This document shows, one piece after another, positions 52,833 to 62,691 of a DNA stretch of 64,000 bases. Both the position numbers and the translations under genes were made by a program. Where the stretch lies: contig RAZA01000001.1 of NCBI GenBank assembly GCA_003612485.1, positions 310,001 to 374,000 of the forward strand. The letters run 5' to 3'. Position 1 is the first letter of the stretch, and every line of letters starts with the position of its first letter. Under the pieces are notes generated by a model. The model did no database searches, was not told where the DNA came from, and saw nothing but the letters and a program-made list of their open reading frames with translations. The DNA comes from a bacterium D16-50 (lineage in GTDB: Bacteria; Bacillota; Clostridia; Lachnospirales; Lachnospiraceae).

Positions 52833-54041
52833 TTAGGCCAGCTCCCTCCGCCGTTTCCGTCTCTTGTAAATCAAAATCCCGACATACATCCCTAAGAATC
52901 CGAGAATAATTACAATCAGCACCGCAGACTCCCCCGGCCCGCCCATCTTTGCCTCGGCCCACAGACGGTCTACCAGCTTGCTGGTGCTCTCCGGCAGGTT
53001 GACAAACACCTGCGTGCGCGCCAGAATTTCTTCATCCGGATAATAGATGGGGTTCTCCACCATCTCCTGATCCATGTACGCCTTCGCGGCGGTCTCCGGC
53101 GTGGAATACCCTACATAATTCATGTTCGCTCCGGCAATCTCCGGGTCACAGAGGAAATTGATGTACTCCTCCGCCTCCGCCTTGTGTCTGGAGGTAATGG
53201 GAATGCACATGGCATCCACGAAGTAATTGGTTCCCTCCTCCGGCACCACGAAACGAATGCTGTCGCTGTTCTCAACCAGAATCGCTGCATCACCGGAATA
53301 ATACGGGGCGATCCAAGCCTCGCTGCTCTCCATTTTGTCAAAGATCCGATCCATGACATAGGCCTGCACCAAGGGCTTCTGCTGCTTCAAAAGAGCCGCC
53401 GCCTCCGCCCAGTCCTCTTCGTCGGAAGTGTTTAAGGACTGTCCCAGCAAAAACTGCGCAATGGCAAAGGAATCTCTGGGATTGTCGAACATAAGAATCT
53501 TGCCGGCATAGCGGTCATCCCACAGAGCGGACCAGCTGCTGATCTCTTCCTTAATGTAGTCCGTATTATAGAACAGCCCCACCACGCCCCAGGTATAAGG
53601 CACCGAATGGAGGCCCCCGGGATCATACTCAGGATTCCGGAAAAGCTCGTCTATATACCGGTAATTGGGAATATTGGAAAAATCCAGCTGGGCCAGCATA
53701 TTTTCATCGATAAGCCTGCTCACCATATAGTCCGAGGGAATGATCACATCATAATCGGCTCCGCCCCCTACCAGCTTGGAATAGAGCGACTCATTGCTGT
53801 CAAAGGTAGTATAGTTCACCCGAATCCCCGTGCGCCGGGTGAACTCCGCGTTCACGTCCAGAGAGTCATCGGTTCCGTTGGCGATATACTCGCCCCAGTT
53901 GTAAACATTTATGGTAACACCCCTGTCGGGCGCCTCGGCTTCTTTGGCCAAAGCCGCCAAGGCCGGAGCCATTGCCAGGCACAAGGGGGCGCATAGACTT
54001 AAGCCCACAGCAAGGCTCTTTTTCAAATGCCCTTTCCTCAT
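52833..54041 (-). CDS. potD: Spermidine/putrescine-binding protein PotD with C-terminal membrane anchor
   Basis: 402 residues. The N-terminal signal peptide ends in an AxA-type site (PALAALA) and has no clear lipobox. The mature part is a periplasmic-binding-protein fold of the PotD/F group: INVYNWGEYIANGTDDSLD, FDSNESLYSKLVGGGADYDVI, IPSDYMVSRL, VPYTWGVVGLFYNT and WIAPYYSGDA. The last 30 residues contain a membrane span (SAVLIVIILGFLGMYVGILIY) and a basic tail, so the protein is probably held by this helix instead of a lipid. It overlaps potC by 4 bp. Confidence 0.93.
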   Translation of the reverse strand: MRKGHLKKSLAVGLSLCAPLCLAMAPALAALAKEAEAPDRGVTINVYNWGEYIANGTDDSLDVNAEFTRRTGIRVNYTTFDSNESLYSKLVGGGADYDVIIPSDYMVSRLIDENMLAQLDFSNIPNYRYIDELFRNPEYDPGGLHSVPYTWGVVGLFYNTDYIKEEISSWSALWDDRYAGKILMFDNPRDSFAIAQFLLGQSLNTSDEEDWAEAAALLKQQKPLVQAYVMDRIFDKMESSEAWIAPYYSGDAAILVENSDSIRFVVPEEGTNYFVDAMCIPITSRHKAEAEEYINFLCDPEIAGANMNYVGYSTPETAAKAYMDQEMVENPIYYPDEEILARTQVFVNLPESTSKLVDRLWAEAKMGGPGESAVLIVIILGFLGMYVGILIYKRRKRRRELA

Positions 54042-54853
54042 ATATACGTTTCCTCCCTCTGACTCTGGCCCCGATCCTTAAAGCTGCGGATATTTATAAT
54101 GATCAGCAGCACCATCACCACCGCAAAAAGCACCGTGGACAAGGCATTGATCTCCGGGCTGATCCTCTTGCGGGTCATGGAATAGATGTAAATCGGCAAA
54201 GTCTGGGTGGTGCCGCTGGTGAAATAACTTATCACAAAGTCATCGATGGACAGAGTGAACGCCATGATCAGCCCCGTCACGATTCCGGGCATGATCTCCG
54301 GCAGCACTACCTTAAAGAATGCCTTCACCGGCGTACAGCCCAAGTCCTGCGCGGCCTCATAGAGATTCGGATCCATCTGCCGCAGCTTTGGCAGCACCGA
54401 TAGGATCACATAGGGCAGGCAGAAGGTAATATGGGCCGCAAACAGCGAGCCCATCCCCAGACTCCTGCCTCCGAACAGCTTCACCGCGGACACAAACAGC
54501 AGCATCAGCGACACGCCGGTGACAATCTCCGGATTGACCATAGGAAAGTTGGTAATATTCATCATAATCCGTCTGGGCAGACGCTTCATGGAATTAATGC
54601 CTATGGCCGCCATGGTGCCCAGCGCCGTGGACACCGCCGCCGATACCACAGCGATGAGCAGCGTATTGCGCAGCGCCTCCAAAATCAGCCGATCCTCAAA
54701 AAGCTTCTTGTACCAGCGCAGAGAAAAACCGCCCCATACCGCCCGGCTGCCGGTCTCCGTGTCATTGAAGGAAAACACGATCAGCACCAGAATGGGGGCA
54801 TACAAAAACAAGAAGATGAGAAAGGTATAAATATGCGCACCGGCCTTTTTCAT
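54038..54853 (-). CDS. potC: Spermidine/putrescine ABC permease PotC
   Basis: 271 residues, six membrane spans. The permease EAA loop reads YEAAQDLGCTPVKAFFKVVLPEIMPG, the docking site for PotA. Start FLIFLFLYAPILVLIVFSFND is typical of PotC. It overlaps potB (ATGA) and potD by 4 bp each, indicating coupled translation. Confidence 0.94.
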   Translation of the reverse strand: MKKAGAHIYTFLIFLFLYAPILVLIVFSFNDTETGSRAVWGGFSLRWYKKLFEDRLILEALRNTLLIAVVSAAVSTALGTMAAIGINSMKRLPRRIMMNITNFPMVNPEIVTGVSLMLLFVSAVKLFGGRSLGMGSLFAAHITFCLPYVILSVLPKLRQMDPNLYEAAQDLGCTPVKAFFKVVLPEIMPGIVTGLIMAFTLSIDDFVISYFTSGTTQTLPIYIYSMTRKRISPEINALSTVLFAVVMVLLIIINIRSFKDRGQSQREETYI

Positions 54854-55677
54854 ATCAGCATACCTCCTCCGTCAACCGCCTCGCCGTCATCAAACTGATT
54901 CATGATACCCATGCAGATCAGGATGATCACCATCAGCACCAGCGAAACCGCGGAACCCAGATTGGGATTGTAGGCGCTGCCCAGAAACTGCATGTCGATG
55001 AGATCACCGATGAGCAGATTCCCGCCTCCGCCCAGCATTTTGGAGATGATGAACGTGCTGACCGCCGGCACGAATACCATGGTCACACCGGAAATCACCC
55101 CCGGCATACTCATGGGAACCACCACCTTCCAGAAGACTTCCCTGCTGTTGGCGCCCAAATCCTGAGCCGCTTCAATGACGCTCCGATCGATCTTGGTCAA
55201 TACCGAATACAAAGGCAGAATCATATATGGAATATAATTATAGACCATGCCCAGCACCACCGCTCCCGCAGTGTTGATCATATGTACCCGGGGCAGTCCC
55301 ACTGCAGCCAAGGCCGAATTGATCAGGCCGTTATCTTCCAAAAGCGTCATCCACGCATAAGTGCGCAGCAGAAAATTCATCCACATAGGCAGCATCACCA
55401 GCATCACCATGATATTCTGCCGTCTGACATTCACCTTGGAGATGATGTATGCCAGCGGATAGCCCAGCCCCAGAGAGACTGCAGTAGCCACCGCCCCCAG
55501 CCAGATAGACCGCAGGAACACGTTTGAGTACTGCCCCACGCTCAGTATATTTTCCATGGTGAAGCTGCCGGATTTGTCAGTAAAGGCAAAATACCCCACC
55601 AGCAGCATGGGCAGCACGATGAATACCGTCATCCACACCGTGTAAGGGGCAGACAGGAGCTTGGAATCAGACTTCAT
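54850..55677 (-). CDS. potB: Spermidine/putrescine ABC permease PotB
   Basis: 275 residues. Typical PotB features: start [21 protein letters not shown], several spans, and the EAA loop [26 protein letters not shown]. It forms the membrane channel with PotC. It overlaps the end of potA by 11 bp. Confidence 0.94.
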   Translation of the reverse strand: MKSDSKLLSAPYTVWMTVFIVLPMLLVGYFAFTDKSGSFTMENILSVGQYSNVFLRSIWLGAVATAVSLGLGYPLAYIISKVNVRRQNIMVMLVMLPMWMNFLLRTYAWMTLLEDNGLINSALAAVGLPRVHMINTAGAVVLGMVYNYIPYMILPLYSVLTKIDRSVIEAAQDLGANSREVFWKVVVPMSMPGVISGVTMVFVPAVSTFIISKMLGGGGNLLIGDLIDMQFLGSAYNPNLGSAVSLVLMVIILICMGIMNQFDDGEAVDGGGMLI

Positions 55678-56911
55678 GGACGCCGCCCTCCTCTTCCGCC
55701 TCCGGTTCCGACACCGGATTCTTTTTATTTAAGGCCCCCTTCTGCGCCGAAGCCTTCCTTTCAGGCGGCACATTTTGTTCCGTCAGCCTATTGTCGTCCA
55801 TAGAATCCGGCAAAGCATTTGTCTCTTCCATCTCGTCGCTGAAGCTGCTGTAATCACCGTACATGCCGGAGTATTCGGACTTTTTCATAACATGAATATC
55901 GTTGGGCGTAAGAGCCAGACCTATGCGGTCTCCTACCTTGCGGCATTCCGTGGACTGTATCATCCATTTGAAGCCCGACACGTCCACGATAATCTCATAA
56001 TGAACCCCCTTGAAGGTCACTGCCGTGACATCCCCGGCTATCAGGGCAGAATCCGGCTCCACTACCTTGATATCCTCCGGGCGTATCACCACGTCCACGG
56101 GAATATTTTTGCCGAAGCCGCCGTCCAGACAGCAAAAATCATGTCCGGCAAACCTCACCGAATAGTCCTCCTGCATAATGCCGTCCAATATGTTGGATTC
56201 TCCGATGAAATCCGCCACAAAAGCGTTTCTGGGCTCATTGTATATATCTGTGGGAGAACCGATCTGCTGGATCACGCCGCCGTCCATTACCACGACTGTA
56301 TCGGACATTGATAAGGCTTCCTCCTGATCATGGGTGACGAATATGAACGTGATTCCCGTCTGCTGCTGTATCTTTTTCAGTTCCGCCTGCATGTCCTTGC
56401 GCAGCTTCAGATCCAATGCCCCCAGAGGCTCGTCCAGCAGCAGAACCTTAGGTTCATTGGCCAGAGCCCTTGCTATGGCCACCCTCTGCTGCTGCCCGCC
56501 GGAGAGCTGGCTGACACCCCGGTGGGCATAGCCCGTAAGGTTCACCATGGCCAACATCCTCTGCACGGTTTCCTTTATTTCCTTCTCACCGCGGCCTTTC
56601 AGGCGCATTCCAAAAGCTATATTGTTATAGACATTTAGATGGGGGAACAGGGCGTATTTCTGAAAAATCGTATTGACTTCCCTCTTGTGGGGAGGCAATG
56701 CAGTGATTTTTTTGTCATAAAAAAAGACATCCCCTGCATCCGGCTTTATAAAGCCTGCAATGGTGCGCAGCACGGTAGTTTTTCCGCATCCTGAGGGGCC
56801 CAAAAGAGTAACGAACTCTCCGGCGTGTATCTCCAGATTGAAGCCTCCCAAAATCTGCTCGCCATCATAAGAAACAGCAATGTCCTTTAATGAAATAATC
56901 GTATTTTTCAA
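55667..56911 (-). CDS. potA: Spermidine/putrescine import ATPase PotA
   Basis: 414 residues if translation starts at TTG 56911 (AGGAG 9 bases upstream); ATG 56920 sits directly on that site and GTG 56977 has none, so the start is uncertain. Walker [19 protein letters not shown], signature [18 protein letters not shown], Walker [13 protein letters not shown], switch [10 protein letters not shown]. The C-terminal TOBE-type regulatory domain ([14 protein letters not shown]) is present, followed by an extra 50-residue low-complexity tail. First gene of potABCD. Confidence 0.95.
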   Translation of the reverse strand: MKNTIISLKDIAVSYDGEQILGGFNLEIHAGEFVTLLGPSGCGKTTVLRTIAGFIKPDAGDVFFYDKKITALPPHKREVNTIFQKYALFPHLNVYNNIAFGMRLKGRGEKEIKETVQRMLAMVNLTGYAHRGVSQLSGGQQQRVAIARALANEPKVLLLDEPLGALDLKLRKDMQAELKKIQQQTGITFIFVTHDQEEALSMSDTVVVMDGGVIQQIGSPTDIYNEPRNAFVADFIGESNILDGIMQEDYSVRFAGHDFCCLDGGFGKNIPVDVVIRPEDIKVVEPDSALIAGDVTAVTFKGVHYEIIVDVSGFKWMIQSTECRKVGDRIGLALTPNDIHVMKKSEYSGMYGDYSSFSDEMEETNALPDSMDDNRLTEQNVPPERKASAQKGALNKKNPVSEPEAEEEGGVHEV

Positions 56912-57028
56912 TTGATGCATCTCCTTTGCGGCAGCGCGTTCATGCGCCGAAATAAGTTGCGTGTCTATGTTATTCACACATAACCCGGCCCGGCTAATAT
57001 CTGCTTGCCTCCCGCAAAGGATGGTGTG

Positions 57029-57097
57029 TTATTTCGTACTGTCCCGGACAGCTTGAAAAGAACCGTAGCAAGGAAACCGAGCCGCTTTTATGGCCAT
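57029..57097 (-). CDS. Possible 22-codon leader ORF of the pot operon
   Basis: ATG 57097 has a strong GGAGG 5 bases upstream and is followed by 21 more codons (start MAIKAARFP, end DSTK) and TAA. It lies inside the roughly 230-base leader between the pot promoter and potA. The CTGTCCGGGACAG palindrome lies near its end. It may be a regulatory leader peptide; no homology is known to me. Confidence 0.4.
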   Translation of the reverse strand: MAIKAARFPCYGSFQAVRDSTK

Positions 57098-57147
57098 GCT
57101 TACCTCCAAAAGCACGACCTTTTTTCAGATGCAAACGCAATGAAATA

Positions 57148-57176
57148 ACTATAAGGGATATCCAAGGGTTTGTCAA
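57148..57176 (-). promoter_or_regulatory. Promoter of potABCD
   Basis: Minus strand TTGACA (57176-57171), 17-bp spacer, TATAGT (57153-57148). Predicted start near 57141. Confidence 0.8.
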
Positions 57177-57296
57177 TCATTTCCCCCTTTTTTTCCGGCA
57201 AATTCGACAGATCCTGCAGTTTTGCCGGGGAATTGCATTTCCACAGCCCATACAATAATTTTGTGTCCGAGCAGAATACGTTTTACAAAAGTTTGA

Positions 57297-57435
57297 CTAT
57301 ACCGGGAGGCTCGAGGCCATGCACAATCCGCCCCAGCCAACCCTGGAGTTTGGATACTCATTTTCCCCCCGCAGGGCCTTCGCCCCAGCCCGAAGATATG
57401 CCTTCACCTTCTCCCCGTATGGTGCTGTCAAGTAA
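57297..57435 (-). pseudogene. 3' stub of an S8 (subtilisin-like, Csp-type) peptidase gene, cut by the mobile element
   Basis: Reading minus strand into TAG at 57299-57297, about 44 open codons give PYGEKVKAYLRAGAKAL, then NEYPNSRVGWGGLC and a final SLPV. The pattern helix-GA-YPN-GWG is the usual C-terminus of Csp-type S8 peptidases in Clostridia. No start codon or catalytic part is present: the frame runs straight into the recombinase end at 57439. It appears to be the residual 3' end of a gene split by integration; the 5' part would be beyond the other end of the element. The exact junction, probably 57420-57438, cannot be fixed. Confidence 0.6.
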
Positions 57436-57438
57436 GGA

Positions 57439-59079
57439 CTAACAAAATTTTATACTTTTTTTAGATTTCTTTATTTTTTCTTTATAAATTATATCAATCC
57501 GGGATTCCCCATATACATATATGCTGTCAATCCACTGTTCTACTACATCTCTGGTAAGGCTCTTTAACTTTTCATGATGCTCTGTTTCATCCTGCTGTAT
57601 CTGACATTCCTCTACGTCCTTCCCGTTTTCTTCCTGCAGTCTTTGAATCTGCTCACATAACCTGCGTTCCTCCTCCCTCAACGCTTCGATTTTCTTTATG
57701 TAGGCTTCCCGTTCCATTTGATTCCGCTTGTACTGCTCATACAGATACTGCTTCTCTATTTTTACCGCATCCCGGTTCTGTTCCAATTCTGTACGCAACT
57801 GTTTCCTCTTTTTTGCCGAAAGGCATGAAGGTATCTCCTCTGGGGATTTCCTTTGCCTGCCATCCAGAGCTGTTCGGGAATCCTCCCTTTTCCGACGTTC
57901 TTCCTCTAAAATCCATTCCTCCAGCTTCTGGTTCAAACCCTCCAGTACAGCCGCCTCCAATTTTATCTCGCTGACATGTTCCCGGATACATTCACTGCCA
58001 TCCTCATACATTGCCTTTTTACAGGTAAAGCACGGCTCTTTCCTATGGCCAAGCCGTATCAGGCTCCTCCCACAATGCCCGCACCGCAGCTTCCCAAGTA
58101 ACACGCTTTCATGCCCCGATACATGTTTTTTCCCTTTCTGGCATCCGTTATTCCTTAAAACTTTTGAAGCCTGCCAGAACTCCTGCTCCGTAATAATCGC
58201 CTCATGCCTGTCGGGAACACATATCTGCTCTTCCTCCGCCACTTGCCGGAAGTGGCTTCCACCAATCTCTGTTACCCGCATCTTTCCATTGACAACCATT
58301 CCAAGATACACTTTATTCTGCAGAACTTTCCGTACTTTGCCGCTGTTCCAATACCCTTCCCCGTCTATGATATGGTACTGCGGTTTCTCCCGGTTCTTAT
58401 AGTTCCCAGGCGTCGGTATTTTTTCTTTATTTAATATTTTCGCTATTTCCCCGGTTTTACATCCTTCGCAGGCCAGCCCAAAGATCCGCTTTACATATTC
58501 CGCTGCTGTTTCATCCACCGCCAGAACTTTCTTATTATCAGAAAACTGGTAGCCGAACGGCGCTCTTGGGCCGATAAAATCCCCCCTTTTCCTCCGCACT
58601 ATCAATGACGAGCGCATCTTTTCAGACAGATCTTTACTGTACATATCATAGAGCAGGCTCTTGAAAGCAATCTCAATCCCCCCGGTCGTCCCTATGTAGT
58701 CGTTACTGTCATACCCATCGTTGATTGCGATAAACCGGACTCCCATAAAAGGGAATATCTGCTCCAGATAGTCCCCCACTTCCAGATAATTCCTTCCAAA
58801 CCTGGAAATGTCCTTTACGATGATGCAGCATATTTTTCCTTCCCTGACCATTGACAGCATTTCCTTCACCGCAGGCCGGTCAAAATTTGTCCCACTGTAC
58901 CCGTCGTCCACGAACTCCAGGGGCTGCGCAGCAGGGCAGATTCCCTTATCCCTGACATATCTTGCAATTAGTTCCCTTTGATGGCTGATGCTGTCGCTCT
59001 CTGCTTTCGCATCATTTGAAACCACGTCCCCATCTTCTACGGAAAGCCGCAGATATTCAGCCAGAAACTGCCCTGCCAC
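57439..59079 (-). CDS. Large serine recombinase 3 (element-terminal)
   Basis: 546 residues from GTG 59079 (AGGGG 8 bases upstream; another GTG at 59088). Resolvase catalytic domain: YLRLSVEDGD with the nucleophilic serine, DDGYSGTNFDRP, IVKDISRFGRNYLEVG. Then a recombinase domain (GPRAPFGYQF), a zinc ribbon (LRCGHCGRSLIRLG and FTCKK) and a long C-terminal coiled coil. It is the last of three overlapping recombinase genes and ends at the presumed element boundary, as integrases of such elements usually do. Confidence 0.95.
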   Translation of the reverse strand: MAGQFLAEYLRLSVEDGDVVSNDAKAESDSISHQRELIARYVRDKGICPAAQPLEFVDDGYSGTNFDRPAVKEMLSMVREGKICCIIVKDISRFGRNYLEVGDYLEQIFPFMGVRFIAINDGYDSNDYIGTTGGIEIAFKSLLYDMYSKDLSEKMRSSLIVRRKRGDFIGPRAPFGYQFSDNKKVLAVDETAAEYVKRIFGLACEGCKTGEIAKILNKEKIPTPGNYKNREKPQYHIIDGEGYWNSGKVRKVLQNKVYLGMVVNGKMRVTEIGGSHFRQVAEEEQICVPDRHEAIITEQEFWQASKVLRNNGCQKGKKHVSGHESVLLGKLRCGHCGRSLIRLGHRKEPCFTCKKAMYEDGSECIREHVSEIKLEAAVLEGLNQKLEEWILEEERRKREDSRTALDGRQRKSPEEIPSCLSAKKRKQLRTELEQNRDAVKIEKQYLYEQYKRNQMEREAYIKKIEALREEERRLCEQIQRLQEENGKDVEECQIQQDETEHHEKLKSLTRDVVEQWIDSIYVYGESRIDIIYKEKIKKSKKSIKFC

Positions 59080-60823
59080 ATCTCTCACCCCTTTCCGCTA
59101 GCCTGGACATCAGGTATTCATATTCATTCCGGAAACGGAACCGGATATGGATTCTTTTATCTTCAAAGATCTCCACCTTTTCCAGCAGATTCACCGCCAT
59201 TTCCCTTGTAAGCTTTTTGGCATCCCTGAAACCCAAAAAGGCTTTCAGCCATCGGTTTTCTCCGCCCATGTATTTTTCAAACTCTTTCAGTTCTCTTTCT
59301 TTTTCATTCAGTTCCATTTCCAGCTTGGAAATCTTCCCGGCGTATCTATCTTTTGCAGCTAAAAACTCTTCTTTTGTCAGGATTCCCTGTTTCATATCTT
59401 CATAAATACTGGTTTTCAGATATACATACCTGCCTAATTCATTCCTGATCCGCCCTGCTGCTTCCTTTTTTTCCTGGTAAACTGCCGCATGGGTATCTGA
59501 TTTTTTCATCTGCTCCAACAGGCTGTCAGCTTCAACAGCTAAATCAATCTGTAGTCTGATCTGTTTTAACACCATATCAAAAATTTTATAATCTACAATG
59601 GAAGACGTATTGCATTTCGTCTGTGAATGTCCATAGGCAGATCCGCAGAAAAAGTAGTAGCTGACTTTCCCATTTCTTACCTCTTTGTTCCTCCACATCG
59701 CATGATGGCATACCCCGCATACCAGGATGCCCTCCAGCACATTCTCATATCCCGGCCCTCCCTGCCTGTCCTTCCATGCCTTCCGGTTCTTTTCCCTTAT
59801 CTCCTGCACCTGTTCAAATACATTGCGGTCAATAATTGCCGGATGTGTTCCTTCCAGGACTTCCCACGCATCTTCCTCTTTTTTGCCCCGCCTTTCTCTT
59901 GAGTAGATGGAACTGTTATATTTCCCCTGCACCAAATCACCGACATACGCCCTATTGTATAAAATCCTGCTCACTGCCTCCTGTTGCCAAAGGATATGTC
60001 CGCAGTTTTTATATTTTTTTGCTCCCTGCTCCCCCGCATATCTGCTTGGGGACGAAACCCCTTCCTGGTTCAGTATGCCTGCAATCTTATAGGCGCTCAT
60101 CCCCTCCGTCTTCATCGCAAAAATACGCTTTACAACATCCGCAGCAGCTTCGTCTATCACATAACGGTTATTTTCCAGGATATAGCCATACGGGGCCTTG
60201 CTGCCTATGAACTGCCCCTGCTCTTTTTTTGCCCGGAACGCTGACATGATTTTTTTCGATATATCTTTTGAATAATAATCATTCGCCAGGTTTTTAAATT
60301 CCGTGATCAGGTCTTTATGGGGAAAGATTTCACCCTCACTGTCATACTGGTCGTTGACCGCAATGAAACGCACCCCCAGGAATGGGAATATTTTTTCCAG
60401 ATAATCCCCTGCCTCCAGATAATTCCTGCCAAAACGTGAAAGGTCTTTCACTATGATACAGTTAATCTTTCCCGCTTTTGCATCCTCCATCATCCGCTCC
60501 CATCCCGGCCTGTCAAAATCCGTCCCCGTCTGCCCATTATCCACATAAGTTTCTATGATTTCTACTTTCCTGCCGGATAGCATATAGGTATCCTTTCGGG
60601 TTTCCACTTTCCTGCCGGACGGTTTATGCCGATTTCCAGGGAGAATTTCCATATCTTCAAGCCGCCTTATAAAATCTAACAGCAGTTCAAGCTGGTTATC
60701 TATCCCGTCTTCGCTTCTGCCGCCGTTATCTTCATTTGACAAACGGACATACAACGCTGTTTTCATAGCCGGAATTGTAGTCTGTTCCGCTGCCTTCCCC
60801 TGTTTTCTACTCGTCCTTGCCAT
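59057..60823 (-). CDS. Large serine recombinase 2
   Basis: 588 residues from ATG 60823 (GGAGGG 5 bases upstream). Catalytic domain: YVRLSNEDNGG, DNGQTGTDFDRPGW, IVKDLSRFGRNYLEAG; recombinase domain GSKAPYGYIL; zinc ribbon (VCGVCHHAMWRN) and coiled coil (KISKLEMELNEKERELKEFE). It overlaps recombinase 1 by 17 bp and recombinase 3 by 23 bp, so the three are made from one transcript. All catalytic residues are intact. Confidence 0.95.
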   Translation of the reverse strand: MARTSRKQGKAAEQTTIPAMKTALYVRLSNEDNGGRSEDGIDNQLELLLDFIRRLEDMEILPGNRHKPSGRKVETRKDTYMLSGRKVEIIETYVDNGQTGTDFDRPGWERMMEDAKAGKINCIIVKDLSRFGRNYLEAGDYLEKIFPFLGVRFIAVNDQYDSEGEIFPHKDLITEFKNLANDYYSKDISKKIMSAFRAKKEQGQFIGSKAPYGYILENNRYVIDEAAADVVKRIFAMKTEGMSAYKIAGILNQEGVSSPSRYAGEQGAKKYKNCGHILWQQEAVSRILYNRAYVGDLVQGKYNSSIYSRERRGKKEEDAWEVLEGTHPAIIDRNVFEQVQEIREKNRKAWKDRQGGPGYENVLEGILVCGVCHHAMWRNKEVRNGKVSYYFFCGSAYGHSQTKCNTSSIVDYKIFDMVLKQIRLQIDLAVEADSLLEQMKKSDTHAAVYQEKKEAAGRIRNELGRYVYLKTSIYEDMKQGILTKEEFLAAKDRYAGKISKLEMELNEKERELKEFEKYMGGENRWLKAFLGFRDAKKLTREMAVNLLEKVEIFEDKRIHIRFRFRNEYEYLMSRLAERGERCGRAVSG

Positions 60824-62573
60824 ATGTACCCTCCTTATCACCGTGGCTGACAGTTTGCATAAGGGGATGCCCGGAAAGTGTCCCCTCTTCCCCGGAACAA
60901 CTTTCTTCCTTCACTGACAGGTCACCATCCTTCTGCAGCTCTTCTAACAAGCCCAACGAAGCCTGAAATTCTTCCGCATACTTAAATTGTACTTCTATCC
61001 TTGGATAGCGTTCCCCCTCCTTTTTCTCATAAACAAATATCTGTGCAATCAGGGAAATGACAACTTCCCTCGACAAGCGTTCCAGAAGGCCATATTTCTT
61101 AAATTCATTTACCCAGCTGCATGTATCTTCCCGTCCGCCCGCAAGGAATGCCGCCTCTACTTCCATTGCCTCAAGAATCTGTTCCGCCGCCTGAATACGG
61201 TTTTCATAAATCTCTTTTAATTCCAGATATTCCTCCTTCGTAATCAGTCCGTCTTTATAATCTTCGTATAAATCCAGACGCAGATGGTTATATTTTTCTA
61301 TCTCTTCCTTTTTCTTTGCAGCCTGTCTGCTCCTTTTATCTATCTCCCCCTTCCTGATCTGTGCGTCGTCCAATTTATCCAGAATCCGCCCTAAATCCGT
61401 CACATTGCGTATTTGACAGTTTAATAGTTTCAGTACGCTTTCTTCCAGCGCTTCCGCATTGATACTGTGTGGGCTGCAGATATCCTTATTTCCTTTATGC
61501 CCTCCGCATACGTAATATACAAATTTCCTTTTCCCAGACGGAACCGTCTTCCTGACCATGTTTGCACCGCAATCGCCGCACTTTACAACGCCGGACAAAT
61601 GATAAACCTGCTCCTTTGCCGTCCCTGTCCTCGTATCCATCTCAAGTTGTTCCTGAACGTTGCTGAAATCAACCGCCGCAACGATGGCTTCATGGGTATT
61701 TTCTACCCGGCTCCATCTGCCCTTGTCTCGCTTTACTTTCTTTTTCACCTTATAATTCGGCGTGGTTTCCTTCCCCTGTACCAAAGTCCCGGTATAAACG
61801 GGATTTGATAAAATCCGCAGGATGTGCATATGCGTCCACTTGCTTTTTATATTCTTTTTGAATCCGGTATAAAATGCGCTCCCGCTCTCTTTTTTATAAT
61901 CCATCGGCGTAAGGATATTCTTCTTATTCAGCTTCTCTGCTATCTTATATGCATTATTGCCCTGCAGGTACAGCCGGAAAATGGAACGCACTACTTCTGC
62001 GGCTTCTTCGTCTACCTCCAGCTTATTTTTATCCTCATACGATTTCCGGTAGCCATAAGGGGCAAAGGGTCCTACAAAATCTCCCCTCTTCCGCTTGACC
62101 TCCAGGTTGCTGCGTATCTTAATGCTGATATCTCTGCAGTATGCGTCGTTAATCAAGTTTTTGAACGGAATGATAATGTTGTCAGCCTGCGGGTCATTCG
62201 CAAGACTGTCATAACGGTCGTTGACCGCAATAAAACGGACACCCAGGTATGGGAATATCTTCTCGATATACTTCCCAACCTCGATGTGGTTCCTCCCAAA
62301 GCGTGATAAATCCTTTGTTACCACGCAGTTTACTTTCCCTGTTTTAATATCCTCTAACATCTGCTGGAATGCCGGACGCTCGAAATTTACCCCGGAATAA
62401 CCATCGTCCACCCTCACCGCATGGATTCTGATGTCCTCCCTGGATTTCAGAAACTCTAAGATAAGCTCTCTTTGATTCGTAATGCTGTCGCTTTCCTCCT
62501 TATCCCCATCCTCTCTCGACAGGCGCAGGTAAACATCAGCATCATATACGTCAATATTCAGATTTGCATTCAT
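60807..62573 (-). CDS. Large serine recombinase 1
   Basis: 588 residues from ATG 62573 (GAGG 8 bases upstream; GTG/ATG at 62582/62579 also possible). Catalytic domain YLRLSREDGDKEES, DDGYSGVNFERPAF, VTKDLSRFGRNHIEVG; recombinase domain GPFAPYGYRK; zinc ribbon VKCGDCGANMVRK and YYVCGGHKG; coiled coil. First of the three recombinase genes. It differs clearly in sequence from the other two, so this is not a recent duplication. Confidence 0.95.
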   Translation of the reverse strand: MNANLNIDVYDADVYLRLSREDGDKEESDSITNQRELILEFLKSREDIRIHAVRVDDGYSGVNFERPAFQQMLEDIKTGKVNCVVTKDLSRFGRNHIEVGKYIEKIFPYLGVRFIAVNDRYDSLANDPQADNIIIPFKNLINDAYCRDISIKIRSNLEVKRKRGDFVGPFAPYGYRKSYEDKNKLEVDEEAAEVVRSIFRLYLQGNNAYKIAEKLNKKNILTPMDYKKESGSAFYTGFKKNIKSKWTHMHILRILSNPVYTGTLVQGKETTPNYKVKKKVKRDKGRWSRVENTHEAIVAAVDFSNVQEQLEMDTRTGTAKEQVYHLSGVVKCGDCGANMVRKTVPSGKRKFVYYVCGGHKGNKDICSPHSINAEALEESVLKLLNCQIRNVTDLGRILDKLDDAQIRKGEIDKRSRQAAKKKEEIEKYNHLRLDLYEDYKDGLITKEEYLELKEIYENRIQAAEQILEAMEVEAAFLAGGREDTCSWVNEFKKYGLLERLSREVVISLIAQIFVYEKKEGERYPRIEVQFKYAEEFQASLGLLEELQKDGDLSVKEESCSGEEGTLSGHPLMQTVSHGDKEGTYGKDE

Positions 62574-62691
62574 ATTCATCACCTCAAATAGTCTTGTTTG
62601 TTGTCAAACCTTTCCTATTTGGGGTTCTGCTTCGTCCGTAACCATTGTACCATCCCAGACCGCAGATGTCCATAGAAAGCTCCAACAAAAT

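Noticed and set aside
56994..57176. 60-codon minus-strand open frame in the pot leader
   Set aside because: It would start at the -35 box, upstream of the predicted transcript; the 22-codon frame with a real ribosome site is more credible.
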